Source: Ascarosepion bandense
Taxonomy: Eukaryota > Mollusca > Cephalopoda > Sepiida > Sepiidae
Reading direction: 5' to 3'
Assembly (NCBI GenBank): GCA_037127315.1
Contig: JBBBDQ010000231.1
Location: 619,001-683,000, forward strand
Length of the DNA: 64,000 nucleotides
Part shown: positions 11,221 to 23,264 of the stretch, in pieces
How positions within the stretch are numbered: the stretch's first letter is position 1
Layout: every line of letters starts with the position of its first letter
Notes under the pieces: generated by a model
What the model was told of the DNA's origin: nothing
Database searches by the model: none
Seen by the model: the letters and a program-made list of their open reading frames with translations, nothing else
Made by a program: the position numbers and the translations under genes

Positions 11221-13290
11221 AAGCAACGTTACAACGATAGAGAAGTGACGGATGTAAGGAATGCCAGGTCAGAACCGATAACGTTGCAGTTGTTTTTTTT
11301 TTAGGAAGGAATTGGTGAGACCTAGTGTTATGTTAATTTTACTCTTCCTTCTCTTTAACCGAAGTAAAAGCTCATCTCTTTTTTCCTGTTTAGGAAGTGG
11401 TTCGCGAGTTCTTTCCCTTTTCTTAGGTTTTAATACTGGTGTTGTAACGAGTTTTTGTGATGAATGTAGATGGTGGCAACGTCTCTTCATACTGGGTTGG
11501 CAGTTTTCTGGTTAGGAGCTCAAACTGTTGCGTAGCGTTTTGAGAACTTGCTCTGATCAATTGTTGAATAATATTGGGATTCCTACAGTACCGGATCGCA
11601 TATAAATGAATGTTCCTGCAAGCATCTCCAGCGGGCAATCCTGAAGACACGATATACTGCAGTCTGCATTAGTTCCCTTCTCACACATGTTGAGTTTGAC
11701 GACTGACTGCTATTACTACTCTAGGCCTCTCTACCAATAATAAAGGATTAATTGCAATGGGCAACAAACCCAGTTTTCTACTCCCAAGTCAAATGAAATT
11801 TTCTGAGATTATTAGGTAATTTTATCTATGAAATTATAATTACAATGTAGCTATTGGGTGTGTGTTCTTTGGTCGTCCCCGTCACCACTGAAGCTATAGG
11901 GAGCGGGTTAATGTTTCTTTGATTCGCCCTTGGGTCAAACATAACCGAACTCCCTACAGCTTACAAGTTTTATGCAAAGTTATCATTAGAATTATCAGAA
12001 GGTTTTCATCGTTATCAAAAGGTTGGTTGTCGGTAGGTTGGAACATGTGGAATTGTGTGGAATAAAGTATAAATGAAATATACATTTTTCATGTTAAAAT
12101 TCATGAAAAGGAAAGAATAACATAAGTTGTAGGAAGTTAATGTGCAATTAGAAACATTATTAAGACGTTAAAGGTAGAGTTTGTGTTCAGTGAAAAAGTT
12201 AAAGGTATCAAGAATTGTAGAAAATGTTCATAGTAGTAATTGTTGAAAGGGTATATGCGTACGTACGTATGTATATATGTATGTATTCAATAGGAATGCC
12301 TTTGGATGGGAAAGAAGAAGCAAAAGGTATCAGTACACGAGAAAGAATTAGAGAAAAAGGTGAGACCTGGCCTTATCTCCGGGTCGATTTGAAGTTGAAG
12401 TTACATTTTAGTGTTGTCTTTCTCGCTGCTTTCATCTGACTGACCGACCTGACTGACGCCAAGGTTAGTTATATAGTCTTCTTTGAATTAGGCACTGGAT
12501 CGCTAAGTCCTCAAGTCTGGCAAGTCAAAAACCAATTTAACATTTACTTGCGAAATCTGGTTTCGACTTTTCTTTAAACACATGGTTAATCCTTTTTTTA
12601 TTAGGGAAAAACCAGAATTTCATACGTCATTGTGAAATTCTGTTAAAGTGAAGAAGAAGGTTGATTTTAATTCTTAATTTCTTATTCATTACAATAACAA
12701 ACACTTCCAACAGTAAAATTAAGAGGCTTAACTGCCAATAGAGTACTAAACTGGAATTCCTGTACGAATGAAGAAAGGCTTACCAGAACAATTATTGTGA
12801 AATATTTACAAAAGAGAGGAAGAAACAGATTTTTACATTGAACGTATTACGTCGAAAGGAAACATTAAAACATTGATTGCCAAGAATTATTTTATATTGA
12901 CAAATGAGTAAGGTCAATATTCAGTTATTCTTTTCTTTTCTCTCTTTCTATTCATCTGTGATATCATTTCAAGCTGAGGGTCTGGTCACAGTAGGTTCAG
13001 AGCCACGAGTAGTAGAACAAAGCGTATTTGTGTTTCGTCTCTGTTAGAAATTATTTAGTTTGCTTTAATGCAAAATATATATTTCCATTTCTCCCACAGA
13101 CAAAGAAAGAAACGTGAAGCTTTTTCTCTTTCAATAACATCAAATAATACAAACCCACGTCGGTGACAAAAATACCACCATATTATTTCCTTATTAATAT
13201 ACATATTAAAGACATACGCGCAAGCACAATGCATGCACCCACATATAATTTTGGGGTTAGGTTATTTGTGAATTGAAATATTACCTTGTA
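11221..13290. other. Unassigned; possible unknown relic at 11.27-11.70 kb
   Basis: At 11,269-11,700 both strands are open over about 75 codons, and the minus strand is rich in Lys, Arg, Gln and Thr. This looks like an old coding remnant, but no family is recognisable. The remainder to 13,290 has no feature I can support. Confidence 0.3.
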
Positions 13291-13295
13291 TGGTC

Positions 13296-13560
13296 AGTCA
13301 GTCAGTTAAGTGCCATGAGTGTTATATGCTTTGGGCGATCATGTCTCGAAAGAGACATAAATGACTGGGTAAAATACTATGCCGCAGTAAGGTTTCCATT
13401 GCTTTCTGCAGTAGACTGGTTGCCAAACACGGCTATAGAACCCAATCTGTCCTATTATTTAACCCATAACTGGAGGGAAGAGACGGATTAATACCTTTCT
13501 CAAGGGTATTTGTGCGTAAGTAAATGCAAGGAATTCAACGGGAATTCGAACTCGACTCAG
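13296..13560 (-). mobile_element. SINE family A, truncated in the tRNA head
   Basis: Runs from the GTCAGTCAGTCAGTTAAG tail to the B box (GAATTCGAACTCG in reverse), then ends abruptly. The A box half is absent. The hairpin is intact on one arm. Confidence 0.8.
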
Positions 13561-13849
13561 TGAAGCTATTTACAAGGAATATAGGCAATGCGAATATGAA
13601 CCGCCTAAGTAAAAATATTTTGCCGATGATAAATAAATTCGTTGGTGGTTTTATGATTGTCTTCTTTTTATACTTCATGTGTGCAGTATAATTTCAAAAC
13701 TTTTTCATTGTTTGTTTCATATAACTGTATATATATATATATATATATATATAAATTTTTAAACGTTATTTTTATTTTGAACAATGAATCTAAAACTGTT
13801 GAATTAAGAAATACCGAATTCATTAATTCTTTATATATTTATATATATA

Positions 13850-14198
13850 TAAGTAAGCGAATGTCTAGCCATACTGATAGGTTTATGATATAGCAAAACA
13901 GGACTGTCTATGGATGACTATTTACACTCTCGCCCGCCGATTGAGAAAAGGTAGACTTTAACAACAGTAGCAACTCACCGCTATTTACGTATCGTTCAAT
14001 CAGTAATGAATTTGAACACTTTCGGCTACTGGCGTGTGTTTACATCATGTATATAACACACAAAAATCTTACTTCCTCCACCGAGCGCCCATAGCTTAGT
14101 TAGAATCGCCGGTTGATGTCAGTTCGGTCGGATTTTTATCCTGGCTAAATGTCTAACCGTACTGATGAGCAGTGTTAAAGCGAAACAAGACTATCTGC

Positions 14199-14235
<37 letters not shown>
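13850..14235 (+). repeat. Repeat family B, tandem partial and full copy
   Basis: A 3' end of family B (AATGTCTAGCCATACTGAT...CTGTCTATGGATGAC, 13,860-13,919) runs directly into the start of another copy (TATTTACACTCTCGC). That copy continues to CTATCTGCCG and (TA)n at 14,201-14,234. The full copy contains a tRNA-like block (CCCATAGCTTAGTTAGAATCG, then GTCGGATTTTTATCC). Other copies are at 32.19, 42.96-43.28 (minus) and 44.29-44.60 kb. Confidence 0.6.
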
Positions 14236-14236
<1 letters not shown>

Positions 14237-14497
14237 TCATGAACCCAATTTATGTCTACCAATAGATATAAATTAATGGTACTTCCATTTATTATTCATA
14301 TAATTCATGACATTGTAATATTGTTTCTCTGTATTTATTTGTTTCCATATTACATATTATATTAATATATTTTATTTCATAATATTCTATATGATAATTA
14401 TGTTTTCCTTATTATTTCCTTATTAATATACATATTTAATAATGTCTTCGATAATACTTATAAATTGGTTCATTATCGGTTCCGAATGTATGCATGC

Positions 14498-14559
<62 letters not shown>

Positions 14560-15014
14560 TATTATTCACGATATATAAACATGCATTTATACTTTTAGCC
14601 ACCCAGGATTCTCTCGTACACATATTTTAACAAAGAAAATCGTCCATCGTTTGATACATTATTTTGCTATAATTTTAAACGGAAACATATTTCGTTTAAT
14701 CATTCACACACATTTTCTTACACATAATTTAAAGTTTCAATACACTTGAGACGTGCATTATTTTTGCATACATATATTTAAACAGGCATTTCTAAACACT
14801 TACCTTTAAAATAAGCATCTATTGCTTTTATTACACGTGGTACACATGCAAAAACAAGCATAGGTTTCTTACATTTACTGTCTGTTTTTTTAAGTTTCTT
14901 TTAATGCGTGTCTCTAATAAACATAATAAACTGAAACATATTAAGTTAAAGACACTTTTCCTACCTGTTCTTTACTTGTTCTCTCATCTTGTCGGATTTC
15001 AAAACGTATATTGA

Positions 15015-15069
<55 letters not shown>

Positions 15070-15180
15070 ATATGGATGAATTTTGAGTAAATTACACAAA
15101 AATGAAAATAACACTGACATCTCATTTTAACTGATATATTTTCCAAAAATTACACAAAATTATTTTCAAATACAAAAGAG
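14236..15180. other. AT-rich, two long (TA)n arrays, nothing else recognised
   Basis: (TA)n at 14,503-14,555 and 15,018-15,067. The open frames across these are low-complexity Tyr-Ile repeats. Confidence 0.5.
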
Positions 15181-15184
15181 TAAA

Positions 15185-15780
15185 TTTATTCAATAAAATT
15201 GACGTTGACGTCAACCACTGTATCCACGCTACTTAGGTTCCTCCTTCAACTTTTCTGAACAGTCTTGTTGTTTAATATGGTAAATGCTGCACATAATCAT
15301 TGTTTTCAGTTCATCGTTGGCGTTACAAGGAGTTTTGTTGATCTGTCCCTCAACTGAGCCCCACACAGAGGTTTGCAGTATGGTGAGGTGGGTTGCCAGA
15401 TATAAAAGAAGACGTGGTCACAGAAATTTTCTGCTAACCATGACTGGGTTATCTTGCTTGTTTAGCATGACACAGAGTCATGTTGCAAGATACAGGGTAT
15501 TGAACCAGAGCAGCACTACCTTCTCCAAGCACTTAATGTAGGCCTCCGTGCTAAGTCTGAGTCTTAACAACGTCGCCATCACTAGTGATCACCCCAGACC
15601 CCTTTGTAACTACCATTAGACTCATCCATCTCCGTACAAATTTTCTGCACTCTCCTCAGATTGACACCCAAACACATGGGAATATTTATATTGAATGCCA
15701 AGAAGTACAGAGTGTTGTTTCTGGCAGAATAAACGGCGTCATCGTGCTCTTTTTTAACGGTGCCTAATTAATACTACCTT
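15185..15780 (-). pseudogene. IS630/Tc1/mariner-like transposase, C-terminal relic
   Basis: The minus strand encodes, with frameshifts and stops, a segment equivalent to the end of a DDE transposase: the VWG-VE block, then NKTPCNA-DELK--I, and a final segment with VDVN--FIE. This is the usual C-terminus of the mariner-related group whose third acidic residue lies just before VWG. The remainder of the protein and the terminal repeats are not found. Known function of the family: cut-and-paste transposition. Confidence 0.5.
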
Positions 15781-15789
15781 ATAATGCAA

Positions 15790-15866
15790 AATAAAAGAAA
15801 CAACCAACGCACACGCGCAAAATTAAAATATAAATTGACGACAATTTATCCATCGCAGACGCTATG

Positions 15867-15908
<42 letters not shown>

Positions 15909-16305
15909 TTGAATTCCTATAAATAAATGTAATTTGTCATCTATTTGATTGATCCTATATACATCTTCATCCACACCTCGACTCTAGAGTTTCGTTGATA
16001 CCCATTTTGTTAATTGTTCAATTCACTCTTCAGGAGACTGCAACAATTATTTATGATGATTACTTTTACACAAAAACATATACACACACACATACAAACA
16101 CAATTATAATTATACATATATTTATATGTGTATGTATGTGTGTTTATTCGAGCATGCATGTCTGAATAATATCGTCAAGATCTGGCTATCCATTTTTTAA
16201 AGAAATTGTTTTTTTATATTATCGGTTTATTTAACCAAGTTAATTTGCCGATTACAATCTTGCTGCCCAAATATTTAATAATGCACACACACACACACAC
16301 ACACA

Positions 16306-16376
<71 letters not shown>

Positions 16377-17122
16377 CAGTTGAAGAATAAAAATTAACAT
16401 TGTTGCTATGAATAGGATAAAAGGTTTATATTGTATGTGTTATATTCTGCTTGAAGGGTGTTGCACCTTAGAATACGATCTTTAAAATCAGTCGTGCATT
16501 GCTGACGGTATTTCTCCTCAATGAAAGAATATTTTTGATTTATAAAATCCCGAAGGTAGAGTGATTTTACCGGTGGCTAGTGTAAGATTTAAAGAATGAA
16601 ATCATGAATTCGTAATTGATTCGTATAGTTTACCTTCCCCGCAAGTTTCGGGGGAAATGGAGGGAGGAAATCGAATTTCACTTATTTACAGTCTCAGCTA
16701 GTCTATGAATCAAACACGCACTAATTTCATTTTTTTTTTTTGTTGTTAATCTTAACTTTGCGGTGTTGTTGTTCAAGTACAGTAGTCTATGTTATTTCTT
16801 TATTATTAAGTTTATGAAATGGTTTTGAGAAATCTCCGAAAGAGATCAGTTAGAATAAAAAAAAACTTTAAAGTCTTTACATGATTTTTGTATATATTAT
16901 TATACCGATGCTGCAATAATGTTGTTTACTTTAAAGTTCTTATTGACCTTTGTCTGTAGGTTTGCATCAGAAATAGTCTTGAGTTATTTTCCTTTTACGA
17001 ATATTTTAATTCTATTATAAAACCACAAATACTTATGAAATCGACTATTTGAATGACTTTTTCAATAAAGAAAGAAACATCTCGAAAATAATTTGTAAAT
17101 GGCCAATCTGTACTTTCTCTAT

Positions 17123-17160
<38 letters not shown>
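15790..17160. other. Microsatellites; otherwise unrecognised
   Basis: (TA)n at 15,864-15,902, (CA)n then (TA)n at 16,282-16,373 and (TA)n at 17,123-17,165. The rest carries no support for a gene. Confidence 0.5.
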
Positions 17161-17164
<4 letters not shown>

Positions 17165-17166
<2 letters not shown>

Positions 17167-17514
17167 TAGCAGTATAGCCCAGCCTTGCTCGGGTGTAATG
17201 ACAGCTTTAAAACTAATCCATAGTCCTGGATCTCAGACTCTTTGGACGTTGGCACGAAAGACTAAAAAGCAATAGTTGTTTCCAGTTAAAGCGAAACCGT
17301 GGACTGAAAGAAAAATGAATGTATCTAAGTCAAATTTTTATTTCCTGCTATCGATATCAAATAAGCTTTTTTGTCGTAAACCGAATTTTGAAGGCTAAAT
17401 TAGTCCTCTGACTAAATGGTATCATGGCTGAGACTAAGCACTACAATACCTACTTAGATCCAAACCCGAAGCAAAAACTAAAATAAAAGGGCTGAAAAAA
17501 ATGCAGACATACAG

Positions 17515-17556
<42 letters not shown>

Positions 17557-17869
17557 CTTGCTTTTTATATATACATATTGTAAGAACTGCACTATTGTAA
17601 GAACTGCAACCTTCAAACTTCTAAATATCGTTTCTTAAGTCTTTGTCTTTGAGTGTATTAAATTTGATTAAAATCGGACCACTCCTTCTATAACCCGATT
17701 TTTTCGATTATCGATTTTCGATATTTATCGGGGGTACCTCGACACAAGACTTAGCTAACAACACTCGCAGACGCTTATAGTACAACTGTGTAAATTTTCA
17801 AGAAAATCGGTTCAGCCGTTTCGGAGTATATAGGTAACGGACACACACACACAGAGACAAAGTTGCATT

Positions 17870-17900
<31 letters not shown>

Positions 17901-17905
17901 TAGAG
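17165..17905 (+). repeat. Dispersed repeat family C, longest copy
   Basis: Opens CTAGCAGTATAGCCC..GCTCGGGTGTAATG. It continues through CTCAGACTCTTTGGACGTTG, an internal (CA)n at 17,517-17,556, GAACTGCAACCTTCAAACTTC, ATCGATTTTCGATATTTATC and a block around GGTTCAGCCGTTTCGGAGT. It ends in a CACACACA-GAGACAAAGTTGCATTTATA run and (TA)n. No open frame. The GGTTCAGCCGTTT-type motif is widespread in invertebrate non-autonomous elements; the class is unsure. Confidence 0.65.
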
Positions 17906-18009
17906 CAACAGCCCTTCTTTTAAGCATGATTCATTAAAAACGACTGACAAGTAAGATTTTACTAAATTTTGATTTAATTTGTCCGTTATTCTTACATGTC
18001 TTACATGTC

Positions 18010-19020
18010 TTACATGTCTCCTTTTTGCTAGAGTTATTGAATGCAAAAACATTCCTTAATTATTATTTTTCCAAGCGTTTTCTGCAAGTTCACTGGCCAT
18101 TCTCTAGGGTGTTATGTTAGTTATTTTTCCTCCTTTTGATTGTAACATTTTATTTTGTGTTCTTTCAAAGCTTTCACCTGTCGCGCAATTGGAAATCACG
18201 TAAGCATTTTTCTATTTAAAAAATAACTTTCAGTGCTCCATTTCCACTATTAAATAATGTTTGGTCGTTCGTAGGGGAGAACTGTTTGATATGTTGTACT
18301 TCTTTAATACCGAGATAATTTTGATATTGTGATTTAAATAGTATTCTTTTCTTTTTGATAAGAATTTTCTTTAAGTGTTCTTGTAAATTATGGGCTAATA
18401 AATGTTTTTCAATTGCACTTTGGTTTAAAAATTGGCACGTAAGACGTCCTTTTAAAGAGGTGGTAGAGCGTCCAACATAGGTAATTGATTTCTGACAAAA
18501 AGCTCAGTCTTGTATTGGGCATTGACATTCATACACTATATTAGTCAGTGCTAGTTTAGATTTGATGGAATTATTTTAATTAAAAACAGCAAGGTTTGCG
18601 GTCTTCTATTTTCTGTTATATATTATTATAATGTTTACGGCAGAAATAGGGTGTTTAATATTTTAATATTTTTCCTAATAGTGAATTTGTCCAGCTTATA
18701 ATTACTGTGCATCTGATTATAGTTAAAAATTTGATTTCAGATTTATAATTCCGTCCCTATTTTTTCTCAAAACAAAAATGTCATCAAAATGCCTTTTATA
18801 AATGTCCGGTTCATCGGCTGTTTTAACCACTTTGTTTTTAATATAGGACACGTACAATTTAGATAAAGTAAGACTTAAAGGGCTTCCGTTGCTGACACCA
18901 TTTGTTTAGATGTAGGCGTTACCATTATGGTCATAAAATAGTTTTGAGTTGCAAGTCATGAGTACTTTATAAATATATGTAGGTTTCATTAAAAATGATA
19001 GACAAGTGTATGATTAAGTT
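18010..19020 (-). pseudogene. Penelope-like element: RT and GIY-YIG endonuclease remnant
   Basis: Read on the minus strand, 19,020 to 18,780 encodes the end of a Penelope-type reverse transcriptase. It has GVS-GSPLS followed by KRHFDDIFV, the Penelope version of the (Y/F)xDD catalytic box, with Tyr replaced by His-Phe. A GIY-YIG-type endonuclease follows at 18,570-18,190: a CQC-like start, then TYVGRSTTSLKGRL and a His-rich helix (EKHLLAHN). Stops and at least two frameshifts make it inactive. In the family, the RT copies element RNA at nicks made by the GIY-YIG domain. The GKEV-like N-terminal RT part is not found. It is flanked by related terminal repeats at 17.93-18.11 and 19.0-19.38 kb. 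Confidence 0.8.
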
Positions 19021-19375
19021 TTTTAATTGAATATTTCATTTTTTTTTCAGGGCGTTAGTTATGTAAAAATTGTTCAAATATTTTATTTCTCCAAACGCTT
19101 TAGGCTATATTTCAACTGTTATCACGTATGAATTTTATTTAATTGAATATTTCATTTTTTTTTCCGGGCGTTAGTTATGTAAAAATTGTTCAAATATTTT
19201 ATTTCCCCAAACCCTTTAGGCTATATTTCAACTGTTATCAAGTATGAATTTTATTTAATTGAATATTTTATTTTTTTCAGGGCGTTAGTTATGTAAAAAT
19301 TGTTCAAATATTTTATTTCCCCAAACCCTTTAGTCTATATTTCAACTGTTATCAAGTTTGAATTTTATTTTACTT
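19021..19375. repeat. 117-bp tandem repeat, three units, at the Penelope terminus
   Basis: Three units of 116-117 bases start at 19,024, 19,141 and 19,257, each with GGGCGTTAGTTATG and CCCTTTAGGCTATATTTC-like blocks. The same sequence, more diverged, flanks the other end of the Penelope relic (17,930-18,110). That makes these repeated element termini of the pseudo-LTR kind known from Penelope elements. Confidence 0.75.
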
Positions 19376-19927
19376 TAACTGAATATATAAAGTGTTTGTG
19401 TATATATATGGAGTGATTGTTATGTTTTTTATTTCGTAAACAGTCAGTACATTGTTACTATGTTCACAGTTGATATTATTAGGAGTTGAATTTTTTCTTT
19501 TTTATTAATAATGATTCCAGTATAGTTAGCCTGTTTTTTGTTTCCCATATGGATGATGCTATTATATTTGCATTATCAACGAGTATGTTATGGATAGAGT
19601 TTGATAGGTTTCTATGTGTATTTAAATCAGATCGAATTTAGTTATTCTCAGATAGATAAAACGTAAGATATCTAGTTAACAAAATCTTTGTATTACCCAT
19701 GTAATTATATACAAACTTCTATAATATTTACATTATTCGGACTATTGGTTGGTTGCATTGGTTAGTTCCTGATTTGTTGTGAATTTAATACGAGGCTACA
19801 GCAGTGGTGAATAAGTAACTTGCAGGGTTAGAGGGAGATAACTAATGACTTCCAATCGGGGCTTTACGCAAGGAATAAGGATGATATAGCCCAGTGATTG
19901 TAATAAAGGGTTCGGTTTGAAATTCTT

Positions 19928-19972
19928 AGCACCTGAAGAAGGCCGTAAGGTACAACGGCCGAAACGTCGTAA
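19928..19972 (+). ncRNA. Hammerhead-ribozyme-like motif
   Basis: CTGAAGA (19,933-19,939), a 6-bp stem GGCCGT/ACGGCC (19,941-19,946 with 19,955-19,960) and GAAACGTC (19,961-19,968) reproduce the CUGANGA-stem II-GAAA-(ACGU)-C layout of short-stem-III hammerheads, which are known in Penelope-like elements. Against it: one extra A precedes stem II, flanking helix I pairs poorly beyond 2 bp, and it lies on the strand opposite the neighbouring RT. Confidence 0.3.
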
Positions 19973-20334
19973 AAATGGTAACAAAAATGAGGACAATAGT
20001 CCGAAAAAGGCAAATAGTGTAAATACTGTCCCATCTAAGAAATATAGATATATACGGACCTCTATAGCCAACGGAACTACTTTCGATATATAGTAAGCTG
20101 GTGAAAGAAATAGGAGAAGTAAAGAAGAGTTAATAAGAATAATTATTGCATATTAACTTGTTTGTTTAATGTCATATCACCTTCTTATGGGTCATTTAAT
20201 GCCAAAAATAAATTTTCTTGGGAAATTATTTTTTTCATTATTTCTTTATATGCCTCTGTTTTTTTTTCTTTTTTTAAACTTATAGTTTCAGTTTTTTTAG
20301 CCAAATATAGGAATTTATTTTTTATCTATAGCTG

Positions 20335-20410
20335 GGACTCGAACATTTGGACCTGAAACGACAGCATTAAAAAGCTGATGCCTTTGGCGTTAATTACAAC
20401 TTGAGTTCCG
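20335..20410 (-). repeat. tRNA-like SINE head fragment
   Basis: The minus strand has a convincing B box (TGTTCGAGTCCCAGC) and a weak A box about 55 bases before it. Its plan resembles 9,050-9,185. Confidence 0.35.
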
Positions 20411-20419
20411 CGTCGGATC

Positions 20420-20700
20420 AACTCGTACAAAAATTCTTTCAATGATCATAGTGAGCGATATTAACTCCTCACTTGTTAATCTAAAATCTACTATAAATGC
20501 TCACTGATTTTCAGATATAAGGATTGTTAAGGCTTGATAAGATATTCTACTTAACTAGAATGTTCCACGTGTCATTCAGCTACAACTTCAACAGTATGAA
20601 TGGGTGCATTATTATCTTTAAAAATGGCACTACCCTCCGGAAACATTTCCTAGGCGATAGGATGAAGTTGGTTACTTAATATTCTTAAATAATTCTACCT
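20420..20700 (-). pseudogene. Tc1-like transposase, C-terminal relic
   Basis: The minus strand encodes, with stops, the block equivalent to FPEGSAIF-D-NAPIHT-EVV-E, which carries the second catalytic Asp region of Tc1 transposases. Worn segments that correspond to the end of the protein (SEH, VRS-Y, SLKEF) follow. No terminal inverted repeats were seen. Inactive. Confidence 0.55.
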
Positions 20701-20843
20701 CTTGCTTTTAATAAATCCATTTAAATAATATAAGCAAGACAAAACAACAATTTTAGCAAAAAAATTATGTACTACTAATACTAAATCAGCAAACATAAAT
20801 ACAGACAAGCTTTTAGCAGTTTAATGAAATTTTCCAAATTATG

Positions 20844-20892
<49 letters not shown>

Positions 20893-21036
20893 TTAAATAA
20901 ATTGCAAGACCATTGAAGTTATTCATTTCTCGATATTCCCTAGTACTTTCAAACTCCTTCCGAGATCATCTTCATGGGTGTAAGCTGTGATAAGTATAAC
21001 TCAAGTATAGGTTATGTATGGATGGAATACATGTCC

Positions 21037-21105
<69 letters not shown>

Positions 21106-21215
21106 CAATATTTTCATTAATTCGATCGAGACTGATGTTTTGTGTACGTAAGCCTACAAATATACACACAAATATATATATATATATATATATATATTTT
21201 AAAATACCCTTAATC

Positions 21216-21262
<47 letters not shown>
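20844..21262. repeat. Cluster of compound microsatellites with a dispersed repeat
   Basis: (TA)n 20,844-20,891; (CT)n(TA)n 21,038-21,102; (TA)n 21,173-21,196 and 21,218-21,236 followed by (TG)n to 21,262. Between them, 20,890-21,000 (AAATTGCAAGACC... CCGAGATCATCTTCATGGG) is shared with 46.25-46.55 and 59.93-60.11 kb. Confidence 0.8.
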
Positions 21263-21759
21263 AACTAAAAGTATCGGTATTGTTGCTATGGTAACTCACG
21301 TATACACATTGCGTATAGCGTTCTCACTTGCTTTCGTTTTTGTAGCGGTGCTTAGAAATAAAGTGTGTCGAGTGTGGCCTTCTGACCACACTGCCGAGGT
21401 TCCATAAATGTCAATCACTGGTGTAGCAGATTTTAGCCAAGAAATACATTCTTCAGATCCAAAACTTTGATATTCCCAGATCTTGACCCTTGGGATTTTT
21501 TCATCTGCAAAAATCGTTTCCTACTGGAAAAATCTGAATTTCAAGACATCAAGGAAATCTAAGGGAATGCACTGAGACAGCTGCTCACTCTCCCCAAAAT
21601 GGATGTCCAAAAAGACGTATCAATAGAAACGTCACTTTTAAAACATCTGGCTTCTGAATTGCATTTAAAAGAGATTCAATGCCTATTTGACAGGTGTCTC
21701 ATTAGCACCAGTCCCGATATTTTTGATCTGAAAACAATTACACGCGCACAGTCATACAA

Positions 21760-21763
<4 letters not shown>
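21263..21763. other. Unassigned; one 86-codon frame
   Basis: A plus-strand open frame begins at 21,599 and is mostly (TA)n translation after codon 50. Its first 45 residues resemble nothing I recognise. An AATAAA at about 21,355 follows a GC-richer patch, possibly a decayed LTR. Confidence 0.25.

Positions 21764-21822
<59 letters not shown>
21764..21822. repeat. (TA)n microsatellite in 3' LTR start
   Basis: About 29 TA units immediately 3' (minus strand) of the first 20 bases of the Gypsy LTR. Confidence 0.9.
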
Positions 21823-21824
<2 letters not shown>

Positions 21825-21857
21825 AGTGTGTTTCGCTCACCATAACACCCCTCTCGT
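21823..21857 (-). other. Gypsy 1 polypurine tract and 3' LTR start
   Basis: Minus strand: ACGAGAGGGG (polypurine tract, 21,848-21,857) abuts TGTTATGG (21,840-21,847). That octamer is also the start of the LTRs at 30,760 and 33,988. The LTR is lost after about 25 bases, where (TA)n begins. Confidence 0.6.
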
Positions 21858-23060
21858 AAGTATTAACTCCGCCGGAGTCCTAATATTTTTCTTTTTGGAT
21901 TCATGATGAAAAAGTCCGTTGTTTTTTTGTTTTTTTTTTCTCCGTAAACGTCGGCGTTCCAGGACTGCTTGCGGAATTGGCATGTCAAATGTATCGTAAA
22001 TGATCCCAATCACTTCTTTTTATTTAAGAGTACCACTGTCAGCATCGTCTGTCTGCTATGTCCTGATTTGATTTAAATGTCTTTCGTGAGTGAACTGGGG
22101 ACCTTTATTTATATAGATCATATTTTCTTTTAATTATATAGACTATATTTTCTACTCAATTATATCCATTTCCCAGAAACATTTATTATTCCGGATCATC
22201 CTTAAAAAATCATTCTCTCCGTGTTAGTAGCGTTTTGTAGGCACCGTCTTTGTTTGTCCAGGTTTTGTTTGTATGGGTAGTAGCTTGCCAAAACAGACCT
22301 GATTTTATGCGCAAACATTAACTCAGCTGGGGTTAATGATGATGGTTTGTTGTCGTTGGGCGTGATTCTATACACCTGAAGGAACTGGAACTAGATTTTT
22401 CTGTGGATGTATCCCTAGCTTTCTTCAAAGCTTTTTTTAGCGAGTCAACGAAGCTATCGGCTTCTCCATAAAACCTTGGTTTATATGGAGCAATCGAGAT
22501 ATGATTGATCAGAAAGGTCTCACAAAAATCCTTAAATTAATCGGACGTAAATTGTGTCACATTGTCTGACACTGAACAATAGACTACCCAAAATCTCGCG
22601 AACAGTTCGTGTGGGAAACTGATTGTCACTTCTGCAGTGAAAATTCTACATCTAAGAACTTCTGGCCACTTAGAAAAACTATCTACTACGATAAGATATT
22701 AGCATCCGTCTAGTAGGCTTGCAAAATTTATTTGAATCCGAGACCATAGAAAACTTTCAAAATTGTTTTTTGTAGTGTTGTTGGAATGACGACTCGCTTA
22801 CTATATAACAGTACTTCACCGCATAAAAAAAATATCTGAATTTTGTGTTTGGTTTGCCTGATAAACTCATCGTTTAGTCTTTCCTGTTTTATCTGGTCGG
22901 GTTTTACGGGCAGTTCTCTTACTGTGTTGCATAATGTAGTTTTACATTCTTCTTCTGTTCGAAGAGAAACAATCACCGTATCTTCTAGAGAATCTCTGTG
23001 TTTCTGAATCAATCTGGACAGTCTGTTAGCACTGACAAAATTCTTCAAAAGTTCTTTCTT
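21858..23060 (-). pseudogene. Gypsy 1 integrase region (K02A2.6-like)
   Basis: From 23,048 downward the frame begins with a segment like (A)DALSRL, the linker after RNase H in Ty3/Gypsy pol, and continues to ILKVFYG near 22,730. The zinc-binding domain is deleted. The core resumes with LIVVDSFSKWPEV (first Asp), VSDNVTQFTSD (second Asp) and YGEADSFVDSLKKAL, where the third acidic residue sits as Asp instead of the usual Glu. Several stops and frameshifts. In life the family enzyme inserts cDNA into the genome. It is collinear with the protease and gag pieces upstream and with the polypurine tract downstream. Confidence 0.85.
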
Positions 23061-23094
23061 AAATCTGATTTTCTTCCCTGTCTCGGATCTGGCT

Positions 23095-23225
23095 ATTTAA
23101 TTATTTCTTGGCAAAATTGGTTTTCCCACCTTTTTCCAAGTGTGTAGATTTATGATTGTTAAATCTGAACCAGAATCCAACTACAATTTAATATTTCTAC
23201 TTCAGATATGCACTTCCTAATGTTT
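23095..23225 (-). pseudogene. Gypsy 1 aspartic protease fragment
   Basis: The minus strand gives LDSGSDLTII followed by TWKKVGKPIL: the aspartic protease active-site D(S/T)G and the flanking positions typical of Gypsy pol. About 60 bases later the sequence is already at the RNase H/integrase linker, so the whole RT and RNase H are deleted from this copy. Confidence 0.8.
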
Positions 23226-23264
23226 AACCCGTTTTTCTGCTGTTGTTTTTTATGTATTTATTAA

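Noticed and set aside
15284..15541. 85-codon plus-strand frame as a gene
   Set aside because: The opposite strand carries the mariner-like transposase signature; this is its shadow.
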